Part shown: one piece after another, positions 32,389-42,187 of the stretch | Layout of the letters: every line of letters starts with the position of its first letter | How positions within the stretch are numbered: the stretch's first letter is position 1 | Assembly (NCBI GenBank): GCA_019348355.1 | Contig: JAHWJP010000009.1 | Span: 1 to 44,516, forward strand | Length of the DNA: 44,516 bases | Direction of reading: 5' to 3' | Origin: Actinomycetota bacterium | Lineage (GTDB): Bacteria > Actinomycetota > Actinomycetes > Mycobacteriales > SCTD01 | The notes under the pieces: model-generated | Database searches by the model: none | The model's input: only the letters and a program-made list of their open reading frames with translations | Told to the model about the DNA's origin: nothing | Made by a program: the position numbers and the translations under genes

Positions 32389-33438
32389 GTGCCGCCGCCC
32401 CCGCCAGCCGCGCTCGTGATCGACCGGGGGCAGCGCTACGCCTTGACGGTGCTCAACGTGGGGCTGGCCTGCTGCGCCGTCGAGGCGATGGTCGCCTCCC
32501 TCGGGCAGTCCGACCCCCCCGGCGTCGTGCCGCTGGCCGGGCCGGACCGTACGGTCGAGGTGCTGATCGTGTCCGGCACGGTGACCGACAAGCTGGCGCC
32601 GCTGGTCCGGCGGCTGTACGACAGCCTGCCCGCACCGGTGAAGGTGCTGTCCTTCGGTGCGTGCGCCAACAGCGGCGGGCCCTACTGGGACTCCTACTGC
32701 GTCACGAAGGGGGTCGACCTGATCGTGCCGGTCGATGCCTACGTCCCGGGCTGTCCACCGCGGCCGGAGGCGCTGCTGGCGGCCCTCGCCGCGCTGACGG
32801 TGGCAGGCGTCGAGCCGGCACCGGCGCGCGCGAGCGACCTGCAGCAGCCACTCCTGCGTCCGGCTGCGGTGGTCGGGCCGCAGGAGCTGCGGGCCCGGCG
32901 GCTGCCGGTGACTGCGACCGCCCTTCGTCTGCAGCAGCTGCTCGGCGGACCGGTTCATTCTGCGTACGGCGTCGTGACCGCCGACGTGCCGGCCGAGCAG
33001 TGGGTGAGCGCCGCCCTGACCGCGCGCGACGACCCCGAGCTGGACGGGTCGTTCTTCGACCTGCTGACGGTGGTGGACGAGCATCCGCGCGGCTTCGACG
33101 TGGTCGTTCGGCTGTGGTCGGTGGCGCTGCGGCAGGGATTCCTGCTGCGCACCAGCTGTCCCCGTGATGCGCCGTCCGTGCCCTCGCTGCGAGGGGTGTT
33201 TGCTGGTGCCGCCTGGCACGAGCGTCAGGCGGCGGAGATGTTCGGGCTGGTCTTCGCCGGTCACCCCGACCCGGCGCCGCTGCTCCTGCCTCCCGGCGGG
33301 GTCTGGCACCCGCTGCGCAAGGAGCACCGGCTCGCTAGCCGCGAGGTCGCGTGGCCCGGTGCGGTCGACCCTGCCTACAGCGGCGAGGGGGGCCGGCCGC
33401 CGCGCCGGCCGCTCCGACCGCCGGGAGCGCCGACGTGA
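32389..33438 (+). CDS. NuoB-like / NuoC-like fusion protein (orphan complex-I-like subunit)
   Basis: N-half [40 protein letters not shown] (all four N2-type Cys); C-half [40 protein letters not shown] (NuoC motif). Confidence 0.88.
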   Translation: MPPPPPAALVIDRGQRYALTVLNVGLACCAVEAMVASLGQSDPPGVVPLAGPDRTVEVLIVSGTVTDKLAPLVRRLYDSLPAPVKVLSFGACANSGGPYWDSYCVTKGVDLIVPVDAYVPGCPPRPEALLAALAALTVAGVEPAPARASDLQQPLLRPAAVVGPQELRARRLPVTATALRLQQLLGGPVHSAYGVVTADVPAEQWVSAALTARDDPELDGSFFDLLTVVDEHPRGFDVVVRLWSVALRQGFLLRTSCPRDAPSVPSLRGVFAGAAWHERQAAEMFGLVFAGHPDPAPLLLPPGGVWHPLRKEHRLASREVAWPGAVDPAYSGEGGRPPRRPLRPPGAPT

Positions 33439-33887
33439 GCGGCGGCGGAAGCGGGCCGCCGCCGCCACGCAGCCGCGGCACCATCGGCCTGCTCGAGGAG
33501 AACTGCACGGTGTGCATGCTGTGCGCCCGGGAGTGCCCGGACTGGTGCCTGCTTCTCGAGGGTCACACAGAGCTCGCGCCTGCGGCGAAGGCAGGCGGAC
33601 GACCTCGTACGGTCAATGTCCTGGACCGTTTCGCGATCGACTTCTCGCTGTGCATGTACTGCGGGATCTGCATCGAGGTCTGCCCCTTCGACGCGCTGTT
33701 CTGGGCGCCGGCGCTGGTCGAGGCCGAGCCGTCCCGGGACCGGCTGGTCGAGGAGCGCAGCGCCCTGCAGGACTGGATCTGCTCGGTGCCGCCGCCGCCC
33801 GCGCTGGAGGCCGGCGCCGAGCCGGCCGAGGAGGCGATGGCCGCCGCCCGCCTGGATGCTGTCGCCGCCCAGCGGGAACAGGTCTGA
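33435..33887 (+). CDS. NuoI-like 2x[4Fe-4S] ferredoxin protein (second copy)
   Basis: GTG start overlapping previous stop; [20 protein letters not shown] and [20 protein letters not shown]. Confidence 0.88.
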   Translation: MSGGGSGPPPPRSRGTIGLLEENCTVCMLCARECPDWCLLLEGHTELAPAAKAGGRPRTVNVLDRFAIDFSLCMYCGICIEVCPFDALFWAPALVEAEPSRDRLVEERSALQDWICSVPPPPALEAGAEPAEEAMAAARLDAVAAQREQV

Positions 33888-33958
33888 CGCCGGGCGGGAA
33901 CGAGCTCGTCCCGGGTGGCGTTGCACCGCATGCACGGCGCAGACCTGGCGAGGAGACG

Positions 33959-34828
33959 ATGCACCACCCCGGACGGCACCGCAACGGGCTCAAGACCGCC
34001 CTGCTGCTCGGGCTGCTGTCGGCCCTGATCCTGTTCGTCGGTTCCCTGTTCGGTCGCGGGGGCCTGCTGATCGCCCTGGCCGTCGCGTTCGGCGTCAACG
34101 GCTACTCCTACTTCTACAGCGACAAGCTGGCGCTGAAGAGCATGCGCGCCTACCCCGTCAGCCAGGTCCAGCAGCCGCAGCTGTACGCGATGGTCGCCGA
34201 GTTGGCCAGCTCGATGCGCATGCCGATGCCCCGCCTCTACCTCAGCCCGACCTCCGCACCCAATGCGTTCGCCACCGGCCGTAACCCGCAGAACGCCGCG
34301 GTGTGTGTCACCGCCGGCATCCTCGAGCTGCTCGACGAACGGGAGCTGCGCGGGGTGCTCGGCCACGAGCTGGCCCACGTCGGGAACCGCGACATCCTGA
34401 TCAGCTCGGTGGCGGCGGCCCTCGCCACCGTCATCACCTTTCTCGCGCAGTTCGCCCAGCTGTCGATGCTGTTCGGCGGTCGCGACCGCGAGGGCACCAA
34501 CGTCGTCTCGAGCCTGCTGTTGATCCTGCTCGGCCCGGTCGCGGCCGGGCTGATCCGGATGGCGATCAGCCGCAGCCGGGAGTACCAAGCTGACGTTACG
34601 GGCGCGCAGGTCACCGGCGACCCACTGGCGCTTGCGAGTGCGCTGCGTAAGCTCGAGCGCGGCACCGCGGCGCGACCGCTGATCGAGGACCCGCGGCTCG
34701 CGCCCACCAGTTCTCTCATGATTGCCAACCCGTTTCGCGGTGGCGGGCTGGGTAGGCTGTTCAGCACCCACCCGCCGATGACCGAGCGCATCGCACGGCT
34801 GGAGCAGCTGGCGGGTTACTCTCGGTAG
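33959..34828 (+). CDS. htpX: Zinc metalloprotease HtpX
   Basis: [21 protein letters not shown] (HExxH), [43 protein letters not shown]. Confidence 0.95.
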   Translation: MHHPGRHRNGLKTALLLGLLSALILFVGSLFGRGGLLIALAVAFGVNGYSYFYSDKLALKSMRAYPVSQVQQPQLYAMVAELASSMRMPMPRLYLSPTSAPNAFATGRNPQNAAVCVTAGILELLDERELRGVLGHELAHVGNRDILISSVAAALATVITFLAQFAQLSMLFGGRDREGTNVVSSLLLILLGPVAAGLIRMAISRSREYQADVTGAQVTGDPLALASALRKLERGTAARPLIEDPRLAPTSSLMIANPFRGGGLGRLFSTHPPMTERIARLEQLAGYSR

Positions 34829-34839
34829 CATCGCGATCT

Positions 34840-34887
34840 CCGGCGGCCGGCCACCCGGGTCCCCCCCCCACGGGAGCCGGCCGCCGG
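34840..34887. terminator. Long GC hairpin between convergent htpX and yajQ, likely bidirectional terminator
   Basis: Perfect 12-bp stem CCGGCGGCCGGC (34840-34851) / GCCGGCCGCCGG (34876-34887); no U-tract. Confidence 0.55.
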
Positions 34888-34934
34888 TCAGCGGTAACCG
34901 CCCCACCCTCCCTGCCCGGGGGGCGAGGCAGCCG

Positions 34935-35438
34935 TCAGCGGTAGTTGGTGAACTGCACCGCGAAGTCGAACTCGGAGCCTTTGACCAAGGCGATGACGGC
35001 CTGCAGGTCGTCCTTCTTCTTCGCCGACACCCGCAGCTGCTCACCCTGGATCTGCGGCTGCACCCCCTTGGGGCCCTCGTCCCGGATGAGCTTCGCGACC
35101 TTCTTGGCGTTGTCCATCGAGATGCCCTCGTTGACCGTCGCCGTCAGGCGGTAGTCCTTGCCGGACTGCTGCGGCTCACCGGCGTCGAGGGTCTTGAGCG
35201 AGATCTGCCGCTTGACGAGCTTCTCCTTGAACACGTCCAGCAGCGCCTTGACCCGCTCCTCGCTGCCGGCACGCAGCAGGATCGTCTCGCCGGACCAGGA
35301 GATCTCCGCGCCCGTACCCTTGAAGTCGTATCGGGTCGCGGCCTCCTTGGCCGTCTGGTTCAGGGCGTTGTCCACCTCCTGCCGGTCGACCTTGCTGACG
35401 ATGTCGAACGAGGGATCTGCCACGGCTGCGGTCCTCAC
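34935..35438 (-). CDS. YajQ family nucleotide-binding protein
   Basis: [34 protein letters not shown]...[22 protein letters not shown]. Confidence 0.96.
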   Translation of the reverse strand: MRTAAVADPSFDIVSKVDRQEVDNALNQTAKEAATRYDFKGTGAEISWSGETILLRAGSEERVKALLDVFKEKLVKRQISLKTLDAGEPQQSGKDYRLTATVNEGISMDNAKKVAKLIRDEGPKGVQPQIQGEQLRVSAKKKDDLQAVIALVKGSEFDFAVQFTNYR

Positions 35439-35491
35439 TTCCTTGCCTCGTCGGGGGGTACGGCGCGTCCGCTATCCTGCGTCACGCACCA

Positions 35492-35573
35492 GGCGGGTTG
35501 CCCGAGTGGTCAAAGGGAGCAGACTGTAAATCTGCCGGCTCAGCCTACGAAGGTTCGAACCCTTCACCCGCCA
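35492..35573 (+). tRNA. tRNA-Tyr (GTA)
   Basis: GGCGGGT/ACCCGCC acceptor, anticodon loop ..CTGTAAA.., long variable arm, GGTTCGAACCC T-arm. Confidence 0.95.
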
Positions 35574-35654
35574 CCCTGGTGCGGCCTTCGTCCAGCGCAG
35601 TCGGACGGAGGCTGCCTTGCGGTCGAATCGGGTAGGCTCCCCCGTGCTTGCGCC

Positions 35655-35727
35655 GCCCCCTTAGCTCAGTCGGCAGAGCGTCTCCATGGTAAGGAGAAGG
35701 TCTACGGTTCGATTCCGTAAGGGGGCT
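35655..35727 (+). tRNA. tRNA-Thr (GGT)
   Basis: GCCCCCT/AGGGGGC acceptor; anticodon loop ATGGTAA; CGGTTCGATTCCG T-arm. Confidence 0.95.
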
Positions 35728-35756
35728 CTGCTCCGTCCCTCCCGGGCGGGTCTTGC

Positions 35757-35829
35757 GGCGGTGTAGCTCAGTTGGCAGAGCAAGCGACTCATAATCGCTG
35801 TGTCACCGGTTCAAGTCCGGTCATCGCTA
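35757..35829 (+). tRNA. tRNA-Met (CAT)
   Basis: TAGCTCAGTTGG D-arm, GCGACTCATAATCGC anticodon arm, CCGGTTCAAGTCCGG T-arm. Confidence 0.93.
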
Positions 35830-35892
35830 CCGACCGGTCCACCGCCGGCAGCACCGAGCCGGCTGGCTCGGTGCTGCCGGATCGGGTCGGAC

Positions 35893-37017
35893 CTACCGCT
35901 TGGCGCGCCGGTTGGACTGGACGTAGCTGACGCACTGGCCCTGGTTCTTGAAGGACTCCGGCCGGAAGTAGGCCTTGTACCCCTGGTTCTTGCAGTCGGC
36001 CTTGGTCTGCGGCGGCCCGTCGATCAGGATCTGACCGGTGCCCCAGTCAGGCCGGAAGTCAGCCCGATCCTCGGTGAAGGTCAGCCGGGCGACGTCGCTG
36101 CCGTCGCCCGAGTCCATGGTGTAGATCTCGAAGTTGCCGTCGCGGTTGCTCGAGAACACGACCCGGGTGCCGTCGGGAGACCAGGCCGAGAAGGCATCGA
36201 AGACGCCCGGCGTGTTGGTGAGGTTGACCCGATCCGACCCGTCGGCGTCGATGCGGTAGACGTCGAAGCCGCCGCTGTCGCGGGAGTTGTAGGAGATCGT
36301 CGAGCAGTCGGGTGACCACTTGGGCCCGCTGTCGAGCAACGTGTTGTCCGTCACCTGGAAGACGTTGTTGCCGTCGATGTCCATGGTGAAGATCTCGAAG
36401 TCACCTGTGGGGTTCGTCCCGAGTGGGTCGCCGCTGCTGTTGAACACGATCGTCCCGGTCTCACTGTCCCCGCAGACGTAGGCGGCCGACCCGTTGGTGA
36501 AGATCTTGGTCTGGTCGCTGCCGTCCGGGTTCATGGTGAAGATGTCGAAGGCGTGCGTCTCGTCCCGGTCTCGCGAGCTGTGGAACACGATGCGCTCGCC
36601 GTCGCTGGTCCAGCTCGTCCCCCGGTCCTCACCAGGCGCGTTCGTCAGCCGGGTCACCCCCGTGCCGTCGGCGTTCATGAGGTAGACGTCGGCGTTGCGA
36701 GCCTCGGCTCGGTCGCTGCTGAAAGTGATCTGCGTGCTGTCGGGAGACCAGGCGGGGAACACGTCGCTGACGCCCGGGCTGTTGGTGAGGTTGAGCGGCA
36801 CCGAGCCGTCCGGGTTCATCGTGAAGATGTCACCGCCCGACTCGAAGACGATGCGGCCGTTGGGCCCGGGCACGATCGCCTCGGCCGGGGCCGCGGTGAT
36901 CGGCAGCGTGGTGGAGGTGGCGGCGACGCTCAGCAGGCCAGCCATCACCGCGCGCGCCCGGCGAGGTCTGGCGCCGTTGCCTTCACCGAGGCGGTCGAAG
37001 GGGACAACATTGGTCAT
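35893..37017 (-). CDS. Secreted TolB-like (PD40/WD40-like) beta-propeller protein
   Basis: Signal-like N-terminus; repeated DIFTMNPDGS.../AWSPDSTQITFSSDR; C-terminal CKNQGYKAYFRPESFKNQGQCVSYVQS motif. Confidence 0.85.
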   Translation of the reverse strand: MTNVVPFDRLGEGNGARPRRARAVMAGLLSVAATSTTLPITAAPAEAIVPGPNGRIVFESGGDIFTMNPDGSVPLNLTNSPGVSDVFPAWSPDSTQITFSSDRAEARNADVYLMNADGTGVTRLTNAPGEDRGTSWTSDGERIVFHSSRDRDETHAFDIFTMNPDGSDQTKIFTNGSAAYVCGDSETGTIVFNSSGDPLGTNPTGDFEIFTMDIDGNNVFQVTDNTLLDSGPKWSPDCSTISYNSRDSGGFDVYRIDADGSDRVNLTNTPGVFDAFSAWSPDGTRVVFSSNRDGNFEIYTMDSGDGSDVARLTFTEDRADFRPDWGTGQILIDGPPQTKADCKNQGYKAYFRPESFKNQGQCVSYVQSNRRAKR

Positions 37018-37189
37018 CGGAGAGCCCTTCGCAGATCTTCGCCAGGTGGCGTGGATCGCAGAAACTTAGGCAAACCGGGCATTTGCCGTAAGTGCCAGCC
37101 GCACCTACGCAGCGCGCACATCGTGCCGGGTGCGGGCGCGGGTAGTCTGGGCCGCACTGACGTCTTCGCAAGAGAGCAGGCACTCCCGC

Positions 37190-37354
37190 ATGGCAGCCAC
37201 CGATGTCCGTCCGAAGATCACGATGGCCTGCCAGGAGTGCAAGAACCGCAACTACATCACCAAGAAGAACCGGCGCAACGACCCCGACCGGCTCGACCTG
37301 AAGAAGTTCTGCCCCACCTGCCGCACGCATACGGGCCACCGCGAGACGCGCTAG
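37190..37354 (+). CDS. rpmG: 50S ribosomal protein L33
   Basis: [54 protein letters not shown], CxxC...CxxC form. Confidence 0.97.
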   Translation: MAATDVRPKITMACQECKNRNYITKKNRRNDPDRLDLKKFCPTCRTHTGHRETR

Positions 37355-37363
37355 TCGCGCGCC

Positions 37364-37828
37364 GTGCCCCTCAACCGCGAGAGCATCGGTCGCGACTACC
37401 CGGCCTCAGCCAGCTTCGAGGTGGGTCGTGAGCAGATCCGGCGCTTCGCCGAGGCGATCGGCGACCTGCACCCGGCCTACCTCGACCCCGACGCCGCACG
37501 GGCGCTCGGTCATCCCGACGTCATCGCCCCCCCGACTTTCCTGACCGTCCTGAATTTCCGGTACGCCATGGAGGGCCCCCTCGCCGATCCCGCCCTCGGG
37601 TTGGACTACTCGCTCGTGGTGCACGGCGAGCAGAGCTTTGAGCTGCACCGCCCCGTCCGCGCGGGTGACGTGCTCAGCAGCACCCAGACCGTCACCGAGA
37701 TCAAGGACGTCGGGCGCAACGAGTTCCTCGTGACGGCGACCGAGGTGACCGCCGCGGACGGCGAGCGGGTCGCCACACTGAGCTCCACGATCGTCAGTCG
37801 CGGCACGGCCGCGCCGAAGGACGCCTGA
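37364..37828 (+). CDS. MaoC/HadA-like (3R)-hydroxyacyl dehydratase subunit
   Basis: FEVGREQIRRFAEAIGDLHPAYLDPDAARALGHPDVIAPPTF. Confidence 0.88.
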   Translation: MPLNRESIGRDYPASASFEVGREQIRRFAEAIGDLHPAYLDPDAARALGHPDVIAPPTFLTVLNFRYAMEGPLADPALGLDYSLVVHGEQSFELHRPVRAGDVLSSTQTVTEIKDVGRNEFLVTATEVTAADGERVATLSSTIVSRGTAAPKDA

Positions 37829-37830
37829 CG

Positions 37831-38250
37831 ATGCCCACGTATGCAGAGGTCGAGGTCGGTCACGAACTGCCCGCGCAGGAGTTCGCGCTGCAGCGGGCCG
37901 ACCTGGTGCGTTACTGCGGCGCCAGCGGTGACTTCAACGTCATCCACTGGAACCAGCGGATCGCGACCTCGGTCGGTCTGCCCGACGTCATCGCCCACGG
38001 CATGCTCACGATGGCCACCGCCGGGCGGGTCGCCACCGACTGGGTGGGCGATCCGGGCGCGGTGCTGGAGTACGGCGTGCGGTTCAGCCGCCCGGTCGTC
38101 GTGCCGGACGACGACGTGGGCGCGACGGTGACGGTCGCCGGTGTCGTCGAGGACAAGCTCGAGGGCAACCGCGTGGTCGTCGGTCTCACCGCGACGGTCG
38201 AGGGCCGCAAGGTGCTCATGGCGGCGCGGGCCACAGTGCGACTGCCCTGA
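37831..38250 (+). CDS. MaoC/HadB-like (3R)-hydroxyacyl dehydratase subunit
   Basis: YCGASGDFNVIHWNQRIATSVGLPDVIAHGMLTMA hydratase motif. Confidence 0.9.
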   Translation: MPTYAEVEVGHELPAQEFALQRADLVRYCGASGDFNVIHWNQRIATSVGLPDVIAHGMLTMATAGRVATDWVGDPGAVLEYGVRFSRPVVVPDDDVGATVTVAGVVEDKLEGNRVVVGLTATVEGRKVLMAARATVRLP

Positions 38251-38301
38251 CGGACTGATGGTGTATGCGGTGGTCCGAGCTTCCTCGCGGGTGATCGTGC
38301 T

Positions 38302-39228
38302 GTGACTGAGCCGACGGACGACGTCGTCGCCCTCGCCGAGCAGCGCGCCACCGCCCGCATCGAGAAGGATTTCGCCGCGAGCGACCGGCTCCGCGATGAG
38401 ATCGCGGCGGCCGGCTGGACGGTCCGCGACGGGCCGGACGGCTACGAGTTGGCCGCGCGTCCCCCGTACGACGTCCTGCCCTCGGTTTCCGACCTGCCCG
38501 ACCGCACGACCGAACCCGACGACCGCCGGTGCACGGTGGCCGTGCTCGTCGAGGGCTGGCCGGACGACGTCCGGACCTGTGTCGAGGCGCTGGTCCGACA
38601 CGCCCCACCGGACGTGGTCGTCGTCCTGCTGGAGAACGGCCCGACCGATGCGGGTGCGGCCGTGCACGAGCTGGCGCAGCAGTACCCCGGCCGGGTCGAG
38701 GAGGTGCACCTCGAGCGGGTCGCCGGCTGGAGCGCCGCCCGGCAGGCGCTGCTCGACGCCGACACCGCGACGGTGCACGTCCTGCTCGACCCGTCGACGG
38801 TGCTGGAGGGCGACGCGCTGGCCCCGGTGCTGGACGCCTTCGACGACCCGTCGGTCGCCGGCGCCGGCTGGCGGGGGGTGCGGGTGAAGGGCGGCTGGCG
38901 CGAGTTCGAGGACGCCGGTCCCGGTGAGGTGGAGGCCCTGCTCGGCTACCTGTTCGCAGTCCGGCGGAGTGCGGCCCGCCAGGTGCCGCTCCCGCCGAAG
39001 GCGCGGTTCTATCGCAACGCCGACATGGAGTGGTCGTTCCTGCTTCGCGAGGCCGGGGTCGGCCGGCTCGTGGTCCCGGCCGGGGAGCTGCCCGTCCGGC
39101 AGGACCGGCACCGTGGCTACCACGAGACGCCGGCGGACTATCGGGACAAGGAGTCCAAGAAGACCTACGACCGGTTCCTGCAGCGCTTCCGGGGTCGGGA
39201 GGACCTGCGGCTGGGGTCCCGGACGTGA
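38302..39228 (+). CDS. Glycosyltransferase family 2-like protein with N-terminal CysRS C-terminal-like domain
   Basis: N-term LAEQRATARIEKDFAASDRLRDEIAAAGWTVRDGPDGYEL (CysS-like); remainder resembles GT2 fold (DTATVHVLLDPSTVLEGDAL...RFYRNADMEWSFLLREAG). Confidence 0.7.
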   Translation: MTEPTDDVVALAEQRATARIEKDFAASDRLRDEIAAAGWTVRDGPDGYELAARPPYDVLPSVSDLPDRTTEPDDRRCTVAVLVEGWPDDVRTCVEALVRHAPPDVVVVLLENGPTDAGAAVHELAQQYPGRVEEVHLERVAGWSAARQALLDADTATVHVLLDPSTVLEGDALAPVLDAFDDPSVAGAGWRGVRVKGGWREFEDAGPGEVEALLGYLFAVRRSAARQVPLPPKARFYRNADMEWSFLLREAGVGRLVVPAGELPVRQDRHRGYHETPADYRDKESKKTYDRFLQRFRGREDLRLGSRT

Positions 39229-39270
39229 GCCGGCGCTAACCTGGCCTGCGACAACCACAGGGAGGCGCTC

Positions 39271-40287
39271 GTGCGCAGTCGGACCGCAGCAGCTCTGGCC
39301 CTCGCCGGCGCCGGTGGACTGGTCGCCGCCAAGCGCGCCGCTGACCGCCGCGCCGCCATCGTGGCGCCGGCGCCTCCACCGCTGTCGGGCCGTGAACGGC
39401 GGGTCCCGACCGAGGACGGCATCGAGCTGGCGGTGACCGAGCACGGTTCGGATGCCCCAGCAGCGACCGTCGTGTTGGCTCACGGCTACGTCCAGTCCTC
39501 CCAGCTGTGGGCCGGTCAGGTGCGCGACCTGTTGGCCGCCCGACCCGACCTGCGGGTCGTCACCTACGACCACCGCGGTCACGGGCAGTCCGACCGGACG
39601 GGCCGCGAGGGGGCGCGGCTCGAGCAGCTCGGCCGGGACATGGCGCGGGTGATCGACGCCGTGGCACCGACCGGGCCGGTGCTGGTGGCCGGCCACTCGA
39701 TGGGCGGCATGACCGTCATGGCGCTTGCTGAGCAGTTCCCCGAGCTGTTCGGGGGCCGCATCGTCGGGGTCGCCTTCGTGGGGACCTCCTCGGGTGGCCA
39801 GGCCGACGTGACGTACGGCTTGCCCAGGCCGGTGGCCCGCCTGGCGCTGCGGGTGCTGCCGGCCCTCTCCGAGCGGGCCGCCAAGGCCGAGCAGGCCGGG
39901 CGCCGTCGCCCCCCGACGGCGCTGATCGAGACCCGGCTGATCTTCGGCAAGGGCGCCGACCGGGCCGCCGTCGCGCAGGCGCTCGAGGTGCAGGCCGGCT
40001 GCTCGATCGAGACGTTCTCGTACTTCCTCGCAACCTTCTCCGATCACGACCGGGTGAAGGCGCTCGACGTGCTGACATCCGTGCCGGTCGTCATCCTGGG
40101 CGGTGAGAAGGACCGGATCTGTCCGATCGAGCACAGCCACGCCATCGCCGCAGCACTGCCGCAGGCCGAGCTGCACGTCTACCCGGGCGTCGGCCACATG
40201 GTGCAGCTCGAGTGCCGGGAGCAGGTCAGCGAGCAGCTGCTCACCCTGCTCGACCGTGCCCTGTCGCCCGCGCTCTCCCCCGCCTGA
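39271..40287 (+). CDS. Alpha/beta hydrolase
   Basis: VLAHGYVQSSQLW, YDHRGHGQSDR, VAGHSMGGMTVMAL nucleophile elbow. Confidence 0.93.
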   Translation: MRSRTAAALALAGAGGLVAAKRAADRRAAIVAPAPPPLSGRERRVPTEDGIELAVTEHGSDAPAATVVLAHGYVQSSQLWAGQVRDLLAARPDLRVVTYDHRGHGQSDRTGREGARLEQLGRDMARVIDAVAPTGPVLVAGHSMGGMTVMALAEQFPELFGGRIVGVAFVGTSSGGQADVTYGLPRPVARLALRVLPALSERAAKAEQAGRRRPPTALIETRLIFGKGADRAAVAQALEVQAGCSIETFSYFLATFSDHDRVKALDVLTSVPVVILGGEKDRICPIEHSHAIAAALPQAELHVYPGVGHMVQLECREQVSEQLLTLLDRALSPALSPA

Positions 40288-40310
40288 CGACTCCCCGGCC
40301 ACCTCGCGCT

Positions 40311-40366
40311 GATCTTCGTCATCTGGTGGCCGACACGCCGACGCGGGCGACCATTCGGCGAAGATC
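40311..40366. repeat. GATC-bounded palindromic element D (56 bp), inverted copy of element B
   Basis: GATCTTCGTCATCTGGTGGCCGACACGCCGACGCGGGCGACCATTCGGCGAAGATC; 48/56 identical to the reverse complement of 13236-13291. Confidence 0.88.
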
Positions 40367-40393
40367 GTTGTGGATGAGTGGGGCCCTGAGGAG

Positions 40394-41602
40394 CTACCGC
40401 GCCTCGGCCAGCAGGCCGGCGAGGCGGGTCAGCCCCTTCTCCAGGTCGGCATCGCTGAGGGCGTAGGACAGCCGGAAGTAGCCGGGGGTGCCGAACGCCT
40501 CGCCGGGCACCACCGCGACCCCGACCTCGTCCAGCGCCAGCTCGGCCAGCTCGGCGCTGCTGCCGGGCGTGCGCCCGCGCAGCGACCGGCCGAGCACCCC
40601 CTTCACCGACGGGTAGCAGTAGAAGGCGCCGTCGGGCTCCGGGCACGTGACACCGGCGATGGCGTTCAGCATCCGCACCATCGTGCGGCGCCTCCGGTCG
40701 AACGCCGTACGCATCGCCGCGACCGCCGACAGGTCACCGGAGACGGCGGCCAGCGCCGCCACCTGGGCCACGTTGTTGACGTTGGAGGTGGCGTGCGACT
40801 GCAGGTTGGTCGCCGCCCGCACCACGTCGGGGGCGCCGAGAAGCCAGCCGACCCGCCAGCCGGTCATCGCGTAGGTCTTGGCCACGCCGTTCACCACCAC
40901 GCAGGTGTCGGCGAGCTCGGGGACCGCGACCGGCATCGACACGTGCTCCGCCCCGCCGTAGACCAGATGCTCGTAGATCTCGTCGGCGACCACCCAGATC
41001 CCGTGCTCGAGCGCCCAGCGGCCGACCGCCTCCACCTCGGCGGGGGTGGCGACGGCGCCGGTCGGGTTGGCCGGTGAGCACCACAGCAACACCTTGGTAC
41101 GCGGGGTGCGGGCCGCCTCGAGCTGCTCGACGCTCACCCGGTAACCCCGCTGCTCGGTCGTCATCACGTCGACAGGCACGCCGCCGGCGAGCCGGACCGC
41201 CTCCGGGTAGGTCGTCCACCACGGCGCCGGAAGCAGCACCTCATCGCCCGGGTCGAGCAGCGTGGCGAAGGCCTCGTACACCGCCTGCTTGCCGCCGTTG
41301 GTGACCAGCACCTGCCCGGCCCCGACCTGGTAGCCGCTGTCACGGGCCGTCTTGGCCGCGATGGCCGCCCGCAGCTCGGGCAGCCCGGCGGCCGGTGTGT
41401 AGCGGTGGTTCTTCGGGTCCGCGCACGCCGCCGCGGCGGCCCGGACGATCGGCTCCGGGGTGGGGAAGTCCGGCTCCCCGGCGCCGAAGCCGACGACGTC
41501 CACCCCGGCGGCCTTCATCGCCTTGGCCTTCGCATCGACGGCGAGGGTCGCCGACTCGGCGATCCCGCCCACCCGCGCCGAGAGCCGTGCTGCGCTGGTC
41601 AT
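40394..41602 (-). CDS. aspC: Pyridoxal-phosphate-dependent aspartate aminotransferase
   Basis: [71 protein letters not shown]. Confidence 0.93.
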   Translation of the reverse strand: MTSAARLSARVGGIAESATLAVDAKAKAMKAAGVDVVGFGAGEPDFPTPEPIVRAAAAACADPKNHRYTPAAGLPELRAAIAAKTARDSGYQVGAGQVLVTNGGKQAVYEAFATLLDPGDEVLLPAPWWTTYPEAVRLAGGVPVDVMTTEQRGYRVSVEQLEAARTPRTKVLLWCSPANPTGAVATPAEVEAVGRWALEHGIWVVADEIYEHLVYGGAEHVSMPVAVPELADTCVVVNGVAKTYAMTGWRVGWLLGAPDVVRAATNLQSHATSNVNNVAQVAALAAVSGDLSAVAAMRTAFDRRRRTMVRMLNAIAGVTCPEPDGAFYCYPSVKGVLGRSLRGRTPGSSAELAELALDEVGVAVVPGEAFGTPGYFRLSYALSDADLEKGLTRLAGLLAEAR

Positions 41603-41754
41603 GCCCCCATCGTCCCGCTCCCTGTCGACCGCCTTTCGCGCGGGTGGGGACCTCGCGGTCCGGCGACGCCGTACACTCTGACGTCTGGGGGCCGAAGCAT
41701 GCCGCTCCGGCGTGCCTGTGCACCGGTGCGGAAGCTCCGCTCGCCGGCCTCCGG

Positions 41755-41828
41755 AGGGGTGTAGCTCAGTTGGCCAGAGCGCCGGTCTCCAAAACCGGAT
41801 GTCGCAGGTTCGACCCCTGTCACCCCTG
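41755..41828 (+). tRNA. tRNA-Trp (CCA)
   Basis: AGGGGTG/CACCCCT acceptor; CCGGT-CTCCAAA-ACCGG anticodon arm; upstream of secE as is common in actinobacteria. Confidence 0.96.
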
Positions 41829-41858
41829 CAGGCAGCCACCAACGAGTAAGGGACGGCG

Positions 41859-42134
41859 ATGAGTGACAACGCGGGGACCGGCACCGATCTCGCCACGCCT
41901 GACCGCGGTCGGTCCAGCGGCAAGTCCAAGGACCGGGCGCCTGGCCGGCTCAAGCGCCTCGTCATCTTCTACAAGCAGGTCGTCGCCGAGCTGCGCAAGG
42001 TCATCTGGCCGACCCGCCGCGAACTGCTCACCTACACCAGCGTGGTGCTGGTGTTCGTGTTCTTCATGGTGGCCGTCGTCAGCGCCTACGACTTCGTCTT
42101 CAGCCAGGGCGTCCTTCAGGTCTTCGGCGACTAG
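41859..42134 (+). CDS. secE: Preprotein translocase subunit SecE
   Basis: [31 protein letters not shown]. Confidence 0.97.
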   Translation: MSDNAGTGTDLATPDRGRSSGKSKDRAPGRLKRLVIFYKQVVAELRKVIWPTRRELLTYTSVVLVFVFFMVAVVSAYDFVFSQGVLQVFGD

Positions 42135-42187
42135 CCGCCCCTGCCCCTTCGCCCGTCCCCGTACGACGACCAGAACAGGATGTATCC

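Noticed and set aside
35492-35829. tRNA cluster as a possible integration site for a genomic island
   Set aside because: No integrase, direct repeat of a tRNA 3' end, or foreign-looking genes nearby; surroundings are conserved backbone.
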